Shown in pieces: positions 7,740-16,326 of a stretch of DNA of 64,000 nucleotides (position 1 is the stretch's first letter; the number at the start of each line of letters is the position of its first letter). The position numbers and the translations under genes were made by a program. The notes below the pieces were generated by a model. The model made no database searches and was not told the origin of the DNA. It saw nothing but the letters and a program-made list of their open reading frames with translations. Source of the DNA: Actinoallomurus liliacearum (GTDB lineage Bacteria > Actinomycetota > Actinomycetes > Streptosporangiales > Streptosporangiaceae); assembly GCF_039542035.1 (NCBI RefSeq), contig NZ_BAABHJ010000027.1, positions 62,001 to 126,000 on the forward strand, written 5' to 3'.

Positions 7740-9557
7740 ATGTGCGGTGTGGTCGGCTGGCTGGACTTCTCACGGGATCTCACCCGAGAGCGGGACGTCC
7801 TGGCCGCGATGGTCGAGACGATGCGCGACCGGGGCCCCGACGGTGCCGGGGAATGGATCGGCCCGCACATCGCGCTCGGTCAGCGCAGGCTGGCCGTCAT
7901 CGATATCGACGGCGGCGGGCAGCCGATGGCGGCCACCGCGGGCCCGCGACGGCGACCTGTGGTGCTGGTCCACTCTGGTGAGGTCTACAACTTCGGCGAG
8001 TTGCGCGCCGAGTTGGCGGGGCTCGGTCACGAGTTCACCACCAGGTCGGACACCGAGGTCGTGCTGCGTGGATACCTCCAATGGGGGGCGTCCGTGGCCG
8101 AGAGGCTCGACGGAATGTTCGGCTTCGCGATCTGGGATTCGACGCGCGAAGAGTTGCTGCTGGTACGTGACCGGCTTGGCGTGAAGCCGCTCTACTACGT
8201 GCCGTTGCCGGACGGTGTGCTGTTCGCCTCCGAGCCCAAAGGGCTGTTCGCCAATCCCTTGTTCCGGCCGGAGGTGGACGAGCAGATGCTGCCGATCCTG
8301 CTCAACCCGAAGCTGGCCCTGCCGGGGGAGACGCCGCTGCGCGGGCTTCATGAGGTGAAGCCGGGGCACGTCGTGCGCATCGGCCGAGATGGCTGCCGCG
8401 AGTATCCGTACTGGCAGTTGGTGAGCAGGGAACATACCGACGACCTGCCCACGACCGTGAGCAGCATCCGCGAACTGCTGGAAGACGTCGTCCTCCGGCA
8501 TCTCGTAGCGGACGTCCCGGTCGGGTCACTGTTGTCGGGCGGGCTCGACTCCAGCGTGTTGACGGCGCTGGCCGCACGTGCCCACGGCGGTCCGCTGAAC
8601 AGCTTCGCCGTCCAGTTCGCTGGTGATGGGACGGATTTCCGGCCGACGGCGCTGCGACCGGAGCAGGACGCGCCGTACGCCAGGCTGACCGCCGAACACC
8701 TGGGGACGGACCATCACGACGTCGTGCTGGACCCCGCAGCGGTGGCCGGCGGGATGGATGCGCCGCTGCGGGCACGGGATCTGCCGACCCTCGGACAGTT
8801 CGACTCCTCCGCCTATCTGCTTTTCAAGGCGGTACGCGAGCAGGTGACCGTGGCGCTTTCCGGCGAGGCCGCCGACGAACTGTTCGGTGGCTATCCCTGG
8901 TTCCACAACCCGGAGATGATCTGGCGGCAGACCTTTCCATGGCTGGGCGACGCACCGAGGCTCGCCGATTGCCTCGCCCCGGATGTGCGGGCGAGGACCA
9001 AGCCGCACGAGGCCGAGCGGGATCGGTACGCCACCCTGCGTGCCAAGGTCCCCCGGCTCTCCGGCGAGGATGGCCTCGACGCCCGGATGCGGGAGGTGCT
9101 GTTCTTCAGTCTGCACGGCCCCCTGGCGTATCTGCTGGACGCGGCCGACCGGATGAGCATGGCGGTCGGTCTCGAGGTGCGCGTGCCATTCTGCGATCAC
9201 CGCCTGCTGGAGTACGTCTGGAACGTTCCGTGGTCGATGAAGGTCGTCGACGGCCGGGAGAAGAGCCTCCTGCGGATGGCCGCGGGCGACTTGGTGCCGG
9301 CCAAGGTGCGCACCCGCCCCAAGTCCGGCTATCCGGCGATGCACGACCCGGCACATGACGCCGAAGTACGCCGCGCGGTACAGGCGTTGCCGAACGACAC
9401 CTCATCGCCGCTGTACGGCTTGCTGGACGGCGACCGTGTCCGCGAGATCGCGACCGGCACCGACAACACCGTGACCCATGTCAGTGGAGCACACGTCCTT
9501 GTTCCGCTCCTGGAAGTGGACCGATGGATGCGGGCATACCGGGTCGGCCTGCGGTGA
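7740..9557 (+). CDS. asnB: asparagine synthetase B-like glutamine-dependent amidotransferase
   Basis: This 605-residue enzyme has both AsnB domains intact. Cys2 of MCGVVGW is the glutaminase nucleophile, RSDTEVVLRGY is the glutamine pocket strand, and LLSGGLDSSVLTAL (about residues 263-276) is the ATP pyrophosphatase loop. It hydrolyses glutamine and uses the ammonia to amidate an adenylated carboxylate. GAGAGGA lies 8 bases before the ATG. A housekeeping role is possible, but its place between a permuted ATP-grasp gene and an LLM gene argues for amidation of a cassette intermediate; in other clusters AsnB homologues also close beta-lactam or isopeptide rings. Confidence 0.85.
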   Translation: MCGVVGWLDFSRDLTRERDVLAAMVETMRDRGPDGAGEWIGPHIALGQRRLAVIDIDGGGQPMAATAGPRRRPVVLVHSGEVYNFGELRAELAGLGHEFTTRSDTEVVLRGYLQWGASVAERLDGMFGFAIWDSTREELLLVRDRLGVKPLYYVPLPDGVLFASEPKGLFANPLFRPEVDEQMLPILLNPKLALPGETPLRGLHEVKPGHVVRIGRDGCREYPYWQLVSREHTDDLPTTVSSIRELLEDVVLRHLVADVPVGSLLSGGLDSSVLTALAARAHGGPLNSFAVQFAGDGTDFRPTALRPEQDAPYARLTAEHLGTDHHDVVLDPAAVAGGMDAPLRARDLPTLGQFDSSAYLLFKAVREQVTVALSGEAADELFGGYPWFHNPEMIWRQTFPWLGDAPRLADCLAPDVRARTKPHEAERDRYATLRAKVPRLSGEDGLDARMREVLFFSLHGPLAYLLDAADRMSMAVGLEVRVPFCDHRLLEYVWNVPWSMKVVDGREKSLLRMAAGDLVPAKVRTRPKSGYPAMHDPAHDAEVRRAVQALPNDTSSPLYGLLDGDRVREIATGTDNTVTHVSGAHVLVPLLEVDRWMRAYRVGLR

Positions 9558-9564
9558 ACGTGAC

Positions 9565-10458
9565 ATGACGCTGCCTGCACGACTGGGAGTTCTGGTGCTC
9601 CCCGAACACACAGGGCCGGACGGCGTCCAGGTCTGGAAACGAGTGGAGCGCCTGGGGGCACACCACGCGTGGACATACGACCATCTGTCCTGGCGATCGT
9701 TGAGGGGTCGACCATGGTTCGACGCGATGACCACGCTCGCCGCGGCCGCCTCCGTCACCGAACGGATCGGTTTGGGAACCCTCGTCTCCTCGCCCAATTT
9801 CCGGAATCCGGTGACGACCGCGATCCAGGCCATGACCATCGACCACATCAGCGGGGGGCGGTTCGTCTTCGGCATCGGCAGTGGGGCGGCAGGATCGGAC
9901 GTCACGGCTTTGGGTGGACCGATGCTGTCGCCCGAGGAACGGGCCGACCGTTTCACGGAATTCGTCACACTGACCGATCAAGTCCTGCGTCACGGGAAGG
10001 CAGAGTTCCGTGGCCGGTACTTCACGGCGCGGGAGACCTCAGTGACCCCCGGATGTGTGCAGCGGCCGCGGATGCCGTTCGCGATCGCCGGTACCGGCCG
10101 CCGTGGTATGCGGTTGGCCGCCGAATTCGGCGAGATCTGGGTGACCATCGGTGCGACGGAACACCCCGGCGTGCAGCCCGAGGCCGACGCGTTCCGTACG
10201 CTACGGTCGCAGCTCGGGCGGCTCGCCGCGGCCTGCGAGGAGGTCGGCCGTGACCCTGCCGACCTGCGCAAGCTGGTCAACCTCAGCCGGATCGTGGCTG
10301 ATCCCTACTCATCCGTGGACCGGTTGGGCGACCTCGTAGGGCGTTGCGCGTGCCTGGGCTTCACCGATGTGGTGGTCGCCTACCCCCGGAGCGAGGGCGT
10401 GTTCGCAGGCGACGCCGCCATGTTCGAGAAGGCGATGAGCGCGCACGCGGACGGCTAG
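9565..10458 (+). CDS. LLM-class F420-dependent oxidoreductase
   Basis: This 297-residue luciferase-like TIM-barrel protein shows LGVLVLPEH at the N-terminus, HHAWTYDHLSWRSL with the Asp/His of the barrel, the IGLGTLVSSPNFRNPVTTA strand typical of F420-dependent members, and DHISGGRFVFGIGSG near the phosphate site. These enzymes transfer hydride between F420H2 (or act with FMNH2 and O2) and small substrates. The ATG at 9565 lies 7 bp after the asnB stop, and a longer reading would overlap asnB heavily. It is the last gene of the cassette and likely a reduction or oxidation step there. Confidence 0.8.
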   Translation: MTLPARLGVLVLPEHTGPDGVQVWKRVERLGAHHAWTYDHLSWRSLRGRPWFDAMTTLAAAASVTERIGLGTLVSSPNFRNPVTTAIQAMTIDHISGGRFVFGIGSGAAGSDVTALGGPMLSPEERADRFTEFVTLTDQVLRHGKAEFRGRYFTARETSVTPGCVQRPRMPFAIAGTGRRGMRLAAEFGEIWVTIGATEHPGVQPEADAFRTLRSQLGRLAAACEEVGRDPADLRKLVNLSRIVADPYSSVDRLGDLVGRCACLGFTDVVVAYPRSEGVFAGDAAMFEKAMSAHADG

Positions 10459-10467
10459 CGACGGCCG

Positions 10468-10483
10468 CGCCGAGTGCTCGGCG
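10468..10483. terminator. short hairpin between convergent LLM and acetyltransferase genes
   Basis: CGCCGAG and CTCGGCG form a 7-bp stem with a TG loop, 10 bp after the stop of the LLM gene. No T-run follows. It could end transcription from both sides of this 111-bp convergent gap, but the stem is short. Confidence 0.35.
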
Positions 10484-10569
10484 AGTGGGCGCTCCCGGCG
10501 GCGGTTCGTCGGGGGATAGAGCGATCCGTCCCCTCACCCTCCCCTCGTTCACCGAGACTTTCGTCCTCG

Positions 10570-11058
10570 TCAGATCGCGCGGTGCATGATGTGCAGCCCG
10601 ACATAGCCCTTCGTCGGGTGCCGGAAGCCCTCGGGCAATGTGCCCAGTACTTCGAAGCCGAGGGCCCGGTACAGCTTCACCGCCCGCACGTTCGTCTCCA
10701 CGACCGCGTTGAACTGCATCGCGCGGTAGCCTGCCGCACGCGCCCACTCCAACGTGTACTCGCACAGCGCACGTCCCACGCCCCGCCCGGCATGCGCGGG
10801 ATCGACCATGTAGCTCGCACTCGCGATATGCGACGCGTTCCCCAGGTGATTGCGATTCATCTTCGCCGTACCGACGATGGCGCCCGAGTCGTCCACCGCG
10901 ACGACCGTCCGGTCGGGAGCCGGTAGGAGCCACCAGTCACGCCCCTGGTCCTCGGCGAGATCCGTCGGATAGGTGAAGCTCTCACCCGCAGCGACGATCG
11001 AGTGAAAGAAGGGCCAGATGGCAGGCCAGTCGTCCGTGGCGGCTTCCCTGATCAGCAT
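10570..11058 (-). CDS. GNAT N-acetyltransferase
   Basis: This 162-residue single-domain GNAT protein begins MLIREAATDDWPAIWPFF. It has the strand VGTAKMNRNHLG, the acetyl-CoA loop VDPAHAGRGVGRALCEY (about residues 98-114) and the C-terminal NAVVETNVRAVKLYRALGF motif. The sequence type (a conserved GYVGLHIMHR end) is common in actinomycetes and annotated only as N-acetyltransferase. I chose ATG 11058 over an upstream GTG because the fold starts there. It is convergent with the LLM gene and not part of that cassette by orientation. Confidence 0.8.
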   Translation of the reverse strand: MLIREAATDDWPAIWPFFHSIVAAGESFTYPTDLAEDQGRDWWLLPAPDRTVVAVDDSGAIVGTAKMNRNHLGNASHIASASYMVDPAHAGRGVGRALCEYTLEWARAAGYRAMQFNAVVETNVRAVKLYRALGFEVLGTLPEGFRHPTKGYVGLHIMHRAI

Positions 11059-11164
11059 GCGGACAGGATGCCCGCACGGGCGCGGGTCCTCCAACGCTTT
11101 TCCGCTTGCCGACGGTCGGAGAACATGAGGCCGGGCCACGCCACGAAGCTCCGGCGGACAGCGC

Positions 11165-11938
11165 TCACAGGCCGGCGCCGCCCGTCGCGTCGATGACCCG
11201 TCCGGTCACCCAGCGCGCGTCGTCCGAGGCGAGGAAGGCCACGATGTCGGCGATGTCGTCCGGCTGCCCGACCCGGCCCAGGGCGGCCAGGGACGCGGCG
11301 TGCGCCTCGGCCTGCGGGTTGCCGCGAAGCCAGGAGGCGTTGACGTCGGTGTCGACGATTCCGGGCGCCACCGAGTTCGCCGTGATGCCGCGGGGACCCA
11401 GCTCCTTGGCGAGGTTGAGGGTGAAGGTGTCGAGCGCGCCCTTGGTGGCGCCGTAGGCGATGATCTCCGGCATGGCGAGGGCGGCCGCGCCGCTGGAGAT
11501 GTTGATGATCCGGCCGCCGTCGCGCAGGCGGCTCAGTCCCTGCTGCACGATGAAGAACGGCGCGCGCACGTTCACGGCGAACACCTCGTCGAACTCGTCC
11601 TCGGTCAGCGCGGACAGCGATGAGCTGCGCCCGATGCCGGCGTTGTTGACGATGATGTCGAGCCTGCCGTCCGGCGCGTGGTCCCCGCCCTCGGCGTCGA
11701 AGGCGGCCCACAGGCGGGCCGCGTCGCCGTGCCGCCCCAGCTCCGCGCGCAGCGCGAAGGCCCGGCCGCCGTCCTTCCGGACGCGCTCGACGGTCTCACC
11801 CGCCGCCGTCTCGTCGCGGGCGTAGGCGACGGCGACGGTCGCGCCGTCGCGGGCGAGCCGTTCCGCGATGGCCCGGCCGATGCCCCGGCTGCCTCCGGTC
11901 ACCAGCGCGACCTTGCCCTCAAGCGCTCGTACCGCCAT
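11165..11938 (-). CDS. SDR-family oxidoreductase
   Basis: This 257-residue classical short-chain dehydrogenase has the Rossmann motif TGGSRGIG (about residues 14-21), the NNAG motif, and the catalytic Ser/Tyr/Lys in NISSGAAALAMPEIIAYGATK. It reduces or oxidises a carbonyl/alcohol with NADP(H), as suggested by the basic-poor AYARDE after the second strand; the cofactor preference is uncertain. The start MAVRALEGKVALV is preferred over an upstream MYP. The gene faces a TetR gene across a 79-bp gap with two operators, so it is very probably controlled by that repressor. Confidence 0.85.
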   Translation of the reverse strand: MAVRALEGKVALVTGGSRGIGRAIAERLARDGATVAVAYARDETAAGETVERVRKDGGRAFALRAELGRHGDAARLWAAFDAEGGDHAPDGRLDIIVNNAGIGRSSSLSALTEDEFDEVFAVNVRAPFFIVQQGLSRLRDGGRIINISSGAAALAMPEIIAYGATKGALDTFTLNLAKELGPRGITANSVAPGIVDTDVNASWLRGNPQAEAHAASLAALGRVGQPDDIADIVAFLASDDARWVTGRVIDATGGAGL

Positions 11939-11960
11939 GGCTGGATACACCCTTCCTTTT

Positions 11961-11976
11961 TTGAGGGATCACTCAA
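11961..11976. promoter_or_regulatory. TetR operator copy 1 (TTGAGnGATCnCTCAA)
   Basis: TTGAGGGATCACTCAA is a 16-bp palindrome with mismatches at only one base pair position. It lies 22 bp before the SDR start. The same motif recurs at 12000-12015, next to the TetR start. Confidence 0.65.
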
Positions 11977-11999
11977 TAAAGAGACCGTAGCACGGCTTA

Positions 12000-12015
12000 T
12001 TGAGTGATCGCTCTA
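12000..12015. promoter_or_regulatory. TetR operator copy 2
   Basis: TTGAGTGATCGCTCTA repeats the palindromic GAGnGATCnCTC core of the site at 11961. It ends 2 bp before the ATG of the TetR gene. The two sites are 39 bp apart, about four helical turns, which would let the repressor control both divergent genes. Confidence 0.6.
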
Positions 12016-12017
12016 AA

Positions 12018-12644
12018 ATGAGGGGTGTGAGTGGAGCAGGCGCGAAGCGCGGACGGCCGCCGGCGTTCGACCGTACGGAGGCCCTGGCGGCCGCCACCCG
12101 GTTGTTCTGGGAGCACGGCTACGAGGCGACCTCGATCGGCGAGCTGACCAAGGCGATGGGCATGCGACCCGGGAGCCTGTACGCGGCCTTCGGCGACAAG
12201 AAGGGCCTGTTCAAGGAGGTGGTACGGACCTACGGGCGCTCCCCCGTCGGCGCGTTCATGGGCACCGCGCTGGAAGAGGAGCCCACGGCGCGGGGGGCGT
12301 TCCGCCGCATCCTGCGCGAGGCGGCGGCCGTCTATCCCGACCCGTCGCACCCGGCCGGCTGCCTGACCATCAGCGCCGCGACCAACGTCACCGTCCAGGA
12401 CGCGGAGGTGGCGGCGTTCCTGCGGGACCTGCGCAACGCGAACCTGGCCACCTTCGAAGCTCGCCTCAGAACCGCGCAGCGCGACGGCGAACTGTCCGCC
12501 GCGGCCGATCCGCGCGCCCTCGCGGCGTACTTCGCCGCGGTCATCCAGGGCATGTCGCAACGCGCCCGGGACGGCGCCACGGCGGCGGAGCTCACCGAGA
12601 CCGCCGAACTGGCACTGGCGGCGTGGCCTCGGGAGAAGGACTGA
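12018..12644 (+). CDS. TetR-family regulator, likely repressor of the divergent SDR gene
   Basis: This 208-residue protein opens with a basic arm (GAKRGRPPAFDRTEAL). The helix-turn-helix FWEHGYEATSIGELTKAMGM, then RPGSLYAAFGDKKGLF, follows at about residues 32-70. The C-terminal domain is of the TetR_C type common in regulators of oxidoreductase genes. The ATG at 12018 is 2 bp after an operator; a GTG at 12027 is an alternative start. It is convergent with the MFS exporter gene, with no space between the two stop codons. Confidence 0.85.
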   Translation: MRGVSGAGAKRGRPPAFDRTEALAAATRLFWEHGYEATSIGELTKAMGMRPGSLYAAFGDKKGLFKEVVRTYGRSPVGAFMGTALEEEPTARGAFRRILREAAAVYPDPSHPAGCLTISAATNVTVQDAEVAAFLRDLRNANLATFEARLRTAQRDGELSAAADPRALAAYFAAVIQGMSQRARDGATAAELTETAELALAAWPREKD

Positions 12645-14210
12645 TCACCGTCCTGCCTCGACACGGGTGGTCGGACGCAGCAGCGCCACGGCAAGGAACG
12701 AGGTCAGGCCCAGGATCACGGCCGCGATGGCGGCGACGGTCGTGAAACCCTGACCGTAGGCGTCGCGCGCGGCGCGGCGCAGGACCTCCCCTGTCGTGGC
12801 GTCCAGCCGGCCGGCGACCTCGACCGCGGCCCCGATCGACTCACGGGCCGTACGCTGCTCGCCCGTGGACAGCCCGGCGACCGACGGCAGCACGGTCCGG
12901 TACGTCGCGGCCAGAACGGTTCCGAGAACGGCGACTCCCAGGCCCGCTCCCAACTCGAACGAGGTCTCCTGGATGGCGGCCGCCTCGCCGGCGCGTCGTG
13001 GGTCCGCGGCGGCCGTGATCAGGTCCGCGCCGAGCGTCATGACGACCCCCGCGCCCGTGCCCGCCGCGACCATGGTGACCACGACCACGCCGTACGCGGC
13101 CGGTCCCGAGCCCGCCAGGAGGGCCAACGTCGCGAGCGCGGCCGCGAACAGGGCGAGCGCGCCGGAGACGGCCCACCGGGCGCCGACACGGCGCGCCGCC
13201 CAGGGCGCCAGCACGGCGCCCACCGCGTTGGATCCGGCCAGCGGCATCAGCGCGAGACCGGCCCTCAGCGGCGAGTGGCCGCCCACCCACTGCAGCCACT
13301 GGGTGAAGAAGAACAACATGGCGGTATAGCCGCCGAAACAGCTGATCACGCAGATGGTGGCGGCGGCGACCCGCCGGTCGGAGAGCAGCGAGAGATCCAG
13401 TAGCGGCTGGGCCAGCCGCCGCTGCCGCACGACGAACGTCGTCAGCAGCGACACCCCGGCGGCTCCGATGACCGCGACACCCACGCCGACTCGCAGATGC
13501 TCGCCGACCTGCTTCAGCGCGTACACCACCCCGGCCAGGCCGGCGACCGACAGCGCGACGCTGGACAGGTCCCAGCGGCGTGGCGCGGGATCCCTCGACT
13601 CCGGCAGGATGAGCGCCCCCACGATGAGGATGACCACGACGATCGGGACGTTCACCAGGAAGACCGCGCCCCACCACCATCGCTCGACCAGCGCCCCGCC
13701 CAGCAGCGGTCCGACGGTCGCGCCGACGCTGTGCGCGGAGGTCCAGATCCCGATCGCGAGCGTCCGTTCACGGTCATCGGAGAAGACGACCCTGATGACG
13801 GCCACGGTGGAAGCCATGATCATCGCTGCCCCCACGCCGAGGAGCGCCCGCGCGAGAATCAGCTCGACGGCGGTCGTGGAGAAGGCGGCGGTGGCCGATG
13901 CCACGCCGAACAGCGCGAATCCGCCCAGCAGCAGGCGTCTGCGACCGATGCGGTCCCCCAGCGTGCCGCAGGTCACCAGGAGCGCCGCCACCGTCAGCGA
14001 GTAGACGTCGACGATCCATAGGAGTTGCACGCCGCTGGGATGCACCTGCCGTGTCATCTCCGGCACGCTCACGTGCAGCACGGTCAGGTCGATCCCGCAC
14101 AGCAGCAGGCTCGTGCAGGCCACCGCTAGGATCATCCAGCGCCGCCGATGCGCGATGGCCGCACTGTCGCTCCCGCTCGACGCGGTTCCCAGCACCCCGT
14201 TCAGGCTCAT
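12645..14210 (-). CDS. DHA2-type MFS drug exporter, 14 membrane segments
   Basis: This 521-residue transporter starts at MSLNGVLGTASSG. The first segments, WMILAVACTSLLLCGIDLTV then LHVSVPEM, contain the D-x-T-x-x-x-x-A/V-x-P motif of the DHA2 group. LGDRIGRRRLLLGG is the loop 2-3 signature, and 14 hydrophobic stretches can be counted. Members expel drugs using the proton gradient. It faces an HxlR regulator across a short gap holding an inverted repeat, so induction by that regulator's ligand is likely. Confidence 0.85.
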   Translation of the reverse strand: MSLNGVLGTASSGSDSAAIAHRRRWMILAVACTSLLLCGIDLTVLHVSVPEMTRQVHPSGVQLLWIVDVYSLTVAALLVTCGTLGDRIGRRRLLLGGFALFGVASATAAFSTTAVELILARALLGVGAAMIMASTVAVIRVVFSDDRERTLAIGIWTSAHSVGATVGPLLGGALVERWWWGAVFLVNVPIVVVILIVGALILPESRDPAPRRWDLSSVALSVAGLAGVVYALKQVGEHLRVGVGVAVIGAAGVSLLTTFVVRQRRLAQPLLDLSLLSDRRVAAATICVISCFGGYTAMLFFFTQWLQWVGGHSPLRAGLALMPLAGSNAVGAVLAPWAARRVGARWAVSGALALFAAALATLALLAGSGPAAYGVVVVTMVAAGTGAGVVMTLGADLITAAADPRRAGEAAAIQETSFELGAGLGVAVLGTVLAATYRTVLPSVAGLSTGEQRTARESIGAAVEVAGRLDATTGEVLRRAARDAYGQGFTTVAAIAAVILGLTSFLAVALLRPTTRVEAGR

Positions 14211-14242
14211 GGCAGCACTATGGGTGTCTAGTGCGTCGGCGG

Positions 14243-14258
14243 AAAAGTACGGTCTTTT
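14243..14258. promoter_or_regulatory. candidate HxlR operator
   Basis: AAAAG and CTTTT form an inverted repeat around TACGGT in the 91-bp gap between the MFS and HxlR genes. HxlR dimers usually bind AT-richer inverted repeats of this size. The assignment rests on position and symmetry. Confidence 0.4.
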
Positions 14259-14301
14259 CTGTGACGTAGTGTCGTTCTGTATACCAATGGAGGGTGTGGC
14301 G

Positions 14302-14673
14302 ATGCGCGGCGACATCGACGCGACCGCGGACCACTGCGCGGTCGAGATAGCGATGGAGGTTCTCGGTGGCCGGTGGAAGCTGGCGATCCTCAAGCAGCTC
14401 ATGGGCGGCACTCATCGCTTCGGTGAGCTGAAGCGCGCCATGCCCGGGATCACCCAGCGGATGCTCACCCGCCAGCTCCGGGAGTTGGAGGCCGACGGGC
14501 TGCTCGTACGCACGGTGTACCGCGAGGTGCCGCCGAAGGTGGAGTACACGCTGACCGACACCGGCCGAAGCCTGGAGGAGATCACGAACACCCTGGACCG
14601 GTGGGGACGCTGGTATCGGGACACCGCGCGGCGGCCGACCTCGGCGGCCACCGACAAGGTCGACGAAGCGTAA
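14302..14673 (+). CDS. HxlR-family winged-helix regulator
   Basis: This 123-residue protein is a typical stand-alone HxlR domain: CAVEIAMEVLGGRWKLAIL, then the recognition region HRFGELKRAMPGITQRMLTR and QLRELEADGLLVR, then YREVPPKVEYTLTDTGRSL. HxlR proteins sense reactive aldehydes, quinones or other small molecules. GGAGG lies 8 bases before the ATG at 14302, which favours that start over the ATG at 14287. It is divergent from the MFS exporter, its probable target. Confidence 0.85.
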   Translation: MRGDIDATADHCAVEIAMEVLGGRWKLAILKQLMGGTHRFGELKRAMPGITQRMLTRQLRELEADGLLVRTVYREVPPKVEYTLTDTGRSLEEITNTLDRWGRWYRDTARRPTSAATDKVDEA

Positions 14674-14739
14674 CCTGTCGGCGGCCGCCGAATACGAAGC
14701 CCGCCGTGCCGTACCCGGCCGAGCGCGGCGGGTGGCCGG

Positions 14740-15330
14740 TCAGGCGGCGGGAGTGGGTTTGACGTAGGTCACCGCGACGTTGAGGTAGGTCGCGAGACCA
14801 TAGTCGTGGCCACGGATGGCGAGCAGGTTGCAGCAGTCCAGGTAATTGGCCGGAACGACGACGTTGATGGCGCCGGCGTTGCAGTTGCCGCTCTTGACGG
14901 TCTGGAGGAGATGACCGTTGAGATAAACGCTCGCGTCGTTGTCCACGGTCCCTTGGATGCGGACCTGTTGGGCGTCCCGCGGGATGTGGACCCAGTGGCG
15001 TACGAGGATGTCCGTGTTGACGGCCCAGTGGGTCTTGACGTCCGTCGAGTTGTTCCACTTGCACGTGCCGTTGACGGTCCCGAAGCCCTCCTGGCCGGAG
15101 GGCCAGCCGCTGTCGTCGAAGCTCCGGTCGGCGAAGAGGGGCTGGTTCGCCGCCGGGGGCACCTGCAGGTACGTCCAGTCGGTGCTGTTGTAGCCGAGCG
15201 CGGTGACCGTGGTCTGCCGCTTCGCGACCGGTGAGGCGGACGCGGGAGCCGTGGCGGCCAGGGTCATGGCGGCCAGCAGCGAGCCGGCCGCAAGGCCCAC
15301 GGGCAGAAAGCGCAAGGACTTCTTCGACAT
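14740..15330 (-). CDS. secreted protein with beta-sandwich (galactose-binding-like) domain
   Basis: This 196-residue protein has a clear Sec signal peptide: MSKKSLRF, then a hydrophobic core GLAAGSLLAAMTLAATAPAS with cleavage near ASASPVA. The mature part has the arrangement seen in jelly-roll domains attached to glycosidases and peptidases (ADRSFDDSGWPSGQEGFG, then HWVHIPRDAQQVRIQGTVDN followed by DASVYLNGHLL). Four Cys in the mature protein could form two disulfides. Binding or structural function is inferred; no catalytic motif is visible. The 297 bp upstream of its start contain no recognisable gene. Confidence 0.65.
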   Translation of the reverse strand: MSKKSLRFLPVGLAAGSLLAAMTLAATAPASASPVAKRQTTVTALGYNSTDWTYLQVPPAANQPLFADRSFDDSGWPSGQEGFGTVNGTCKWNNSTDVKTHWAVNTDILVRHWVHIPRDAQQVRIQGTVDNDASVYLNGHLLQTVKSGNCNAGAINVVVPANYLDCCNLLAIRGHDYGLATYLNVAVTYVKPTPAA

Positions 15331-15627
15331 GAACAGCCTTCCGTCGATTGTGCGGAAACGTCGTGATCCGGCTGGTGGCTCCAGGCCGACGGTCATTCCT
15401 GCATGGGTGACGTCGGCGGTCCGGCCGGCGTGAATCGAGGAGAGCGAATCATGTCGGCGACGGCGGCGAACGGATCCGCTGTCGCGATTGGCCGATCTTT
15501 GCGCGGAGGAGGGTCCGCGCTGGAGGTCGATTCATCGCGTCCCCACGGAACACCCGGGTCGGAGCGGCCGCCATGCCGAGCGGTAACCTGCGCGCCTGAT
15601 CAACCTCAGGGGGAGGCGGCACTCGCG

Positions 15628-15780
15628 ATGTTCAGGCGCTTGCGGCGGCGGATCGGCGGTGCGACGGTCGACGTCGACGCGCAGGTGCTCTCCGGGCTCG
15701 TCCGTCCGGGCGAGAGGTGCACGGGACATGTCGGCCTCAGGGCCATCGACCGCGAGGCGCGGATAGAGGCCCTCCTCCGG
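15628..15780 (+). pseudogene. truncated Spo0M-like (sporulation control, arrestin-fold) gene
   Basis: From an ATG preceded by GGGGGAGG the frame reads MFRRLRRRIGGATVDVDAQV, then LSGLVRPGERCTGHVGL and ARIEALL. This matches the N-terminus of Spo0M proteins (MF-x-x-L-x-x-x-x-G-x-x-VD-x-x-L-x-x-x-x-V-x-PG-x-x-x-x-G-x-V-x-L-x-G). Full-length members have about 250-330 residues; here only some 50 are family-like, and the frame then runs antisense through the neighbouring acetyltransferase gene. The intact start and ribosome binding site suggest a fairly recent deletion or rearrangement. Confidence 0.6.
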
Positions 15781-15782
15781 CG

Positions 15783-16310
15783 TCAGGCGACGATGGCCCA
15801 GACCTGGACGTCGCGGTGCTCTCCCGCGAGGTGGAAGGCCTTCCGGTGGGTGCCCTCGAGGGTGAAGCCGAGGCGGCGGGCGACGGCGATGCTGGCCTCG
15901 TTGCGGGGGTCGCACCGCCACTCGACGCGGACCATCCCGCGCACGTCGACCGCCCAGTCGATGAGCACGCGGCAGGCGCGGGTGATCAGGCCCCGGCCGC
16001 GGACCTCCGGCTCCAGCCAGACGCCGATCTCGCAGACGCGCTGTGCCGCGTCGAAGGCGCGGTAGATGACACCACCCCGCAGCACGCCCGCCACGTAGAC
16101 GCCGAAGATCCGCCCGGCGTCGGCGGCCTGGCGATCGGCGTAGACCTGCAGGTGGGCGCGGGCCGACTCCTCGTCCACGACGGTGTAGGCGAACGGGATC
16201 CACGGCTTGAGCGCGTCGCGGACCCGATGGACGTGCGCGGCGAACTCGGCCGCCTGCCACGGCTCCAGCGGGCGTAGCTCCGCGTCCTCTCCCAGCGCTC
16301 GGCTGAACAT
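15783..16310 (-). CDS. RimJ/RimL-type GNAT acetyltransferase
   Basis: This 175-residue protein starts MFSRALGEDAELRPLEPWQA. It carries FAAHVHRVRDALKPWIPF, the central strand GVLRGGVIYRAF, the CoA loop LEPEVRGRGLITRACRVLI (about residues 115-133) and the C-terminal VEWRCDPRNEASIAVARRLGF motif, as in ribosomal-protein serine/alanine acetyltransferases. It follows the methyltransferase gene by 16 bp on the same strand, so the two are probably cotranscribed. The Spo0M relic abuts its 3' end. Confidence 0.85.
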   Translation of the reverse strand: MFSRALGEDAELRPLEPWQAAEFAAHVHRVRDALKPWIPFAYTVVDEESARAHLQVYADRQAADAGRIFGVYVAGVLRGGVIYRAFDAAQRVCEIGVWLEPEVRGRGLITRACRVLIDWAVDVRGMVRVEWRCDPRNEASIAVARRLGFTLEGTHRKAFHLAGEHRDVQVWAIVA

Positions 16311-16326
16311 CGAACGGACGGCCGGG

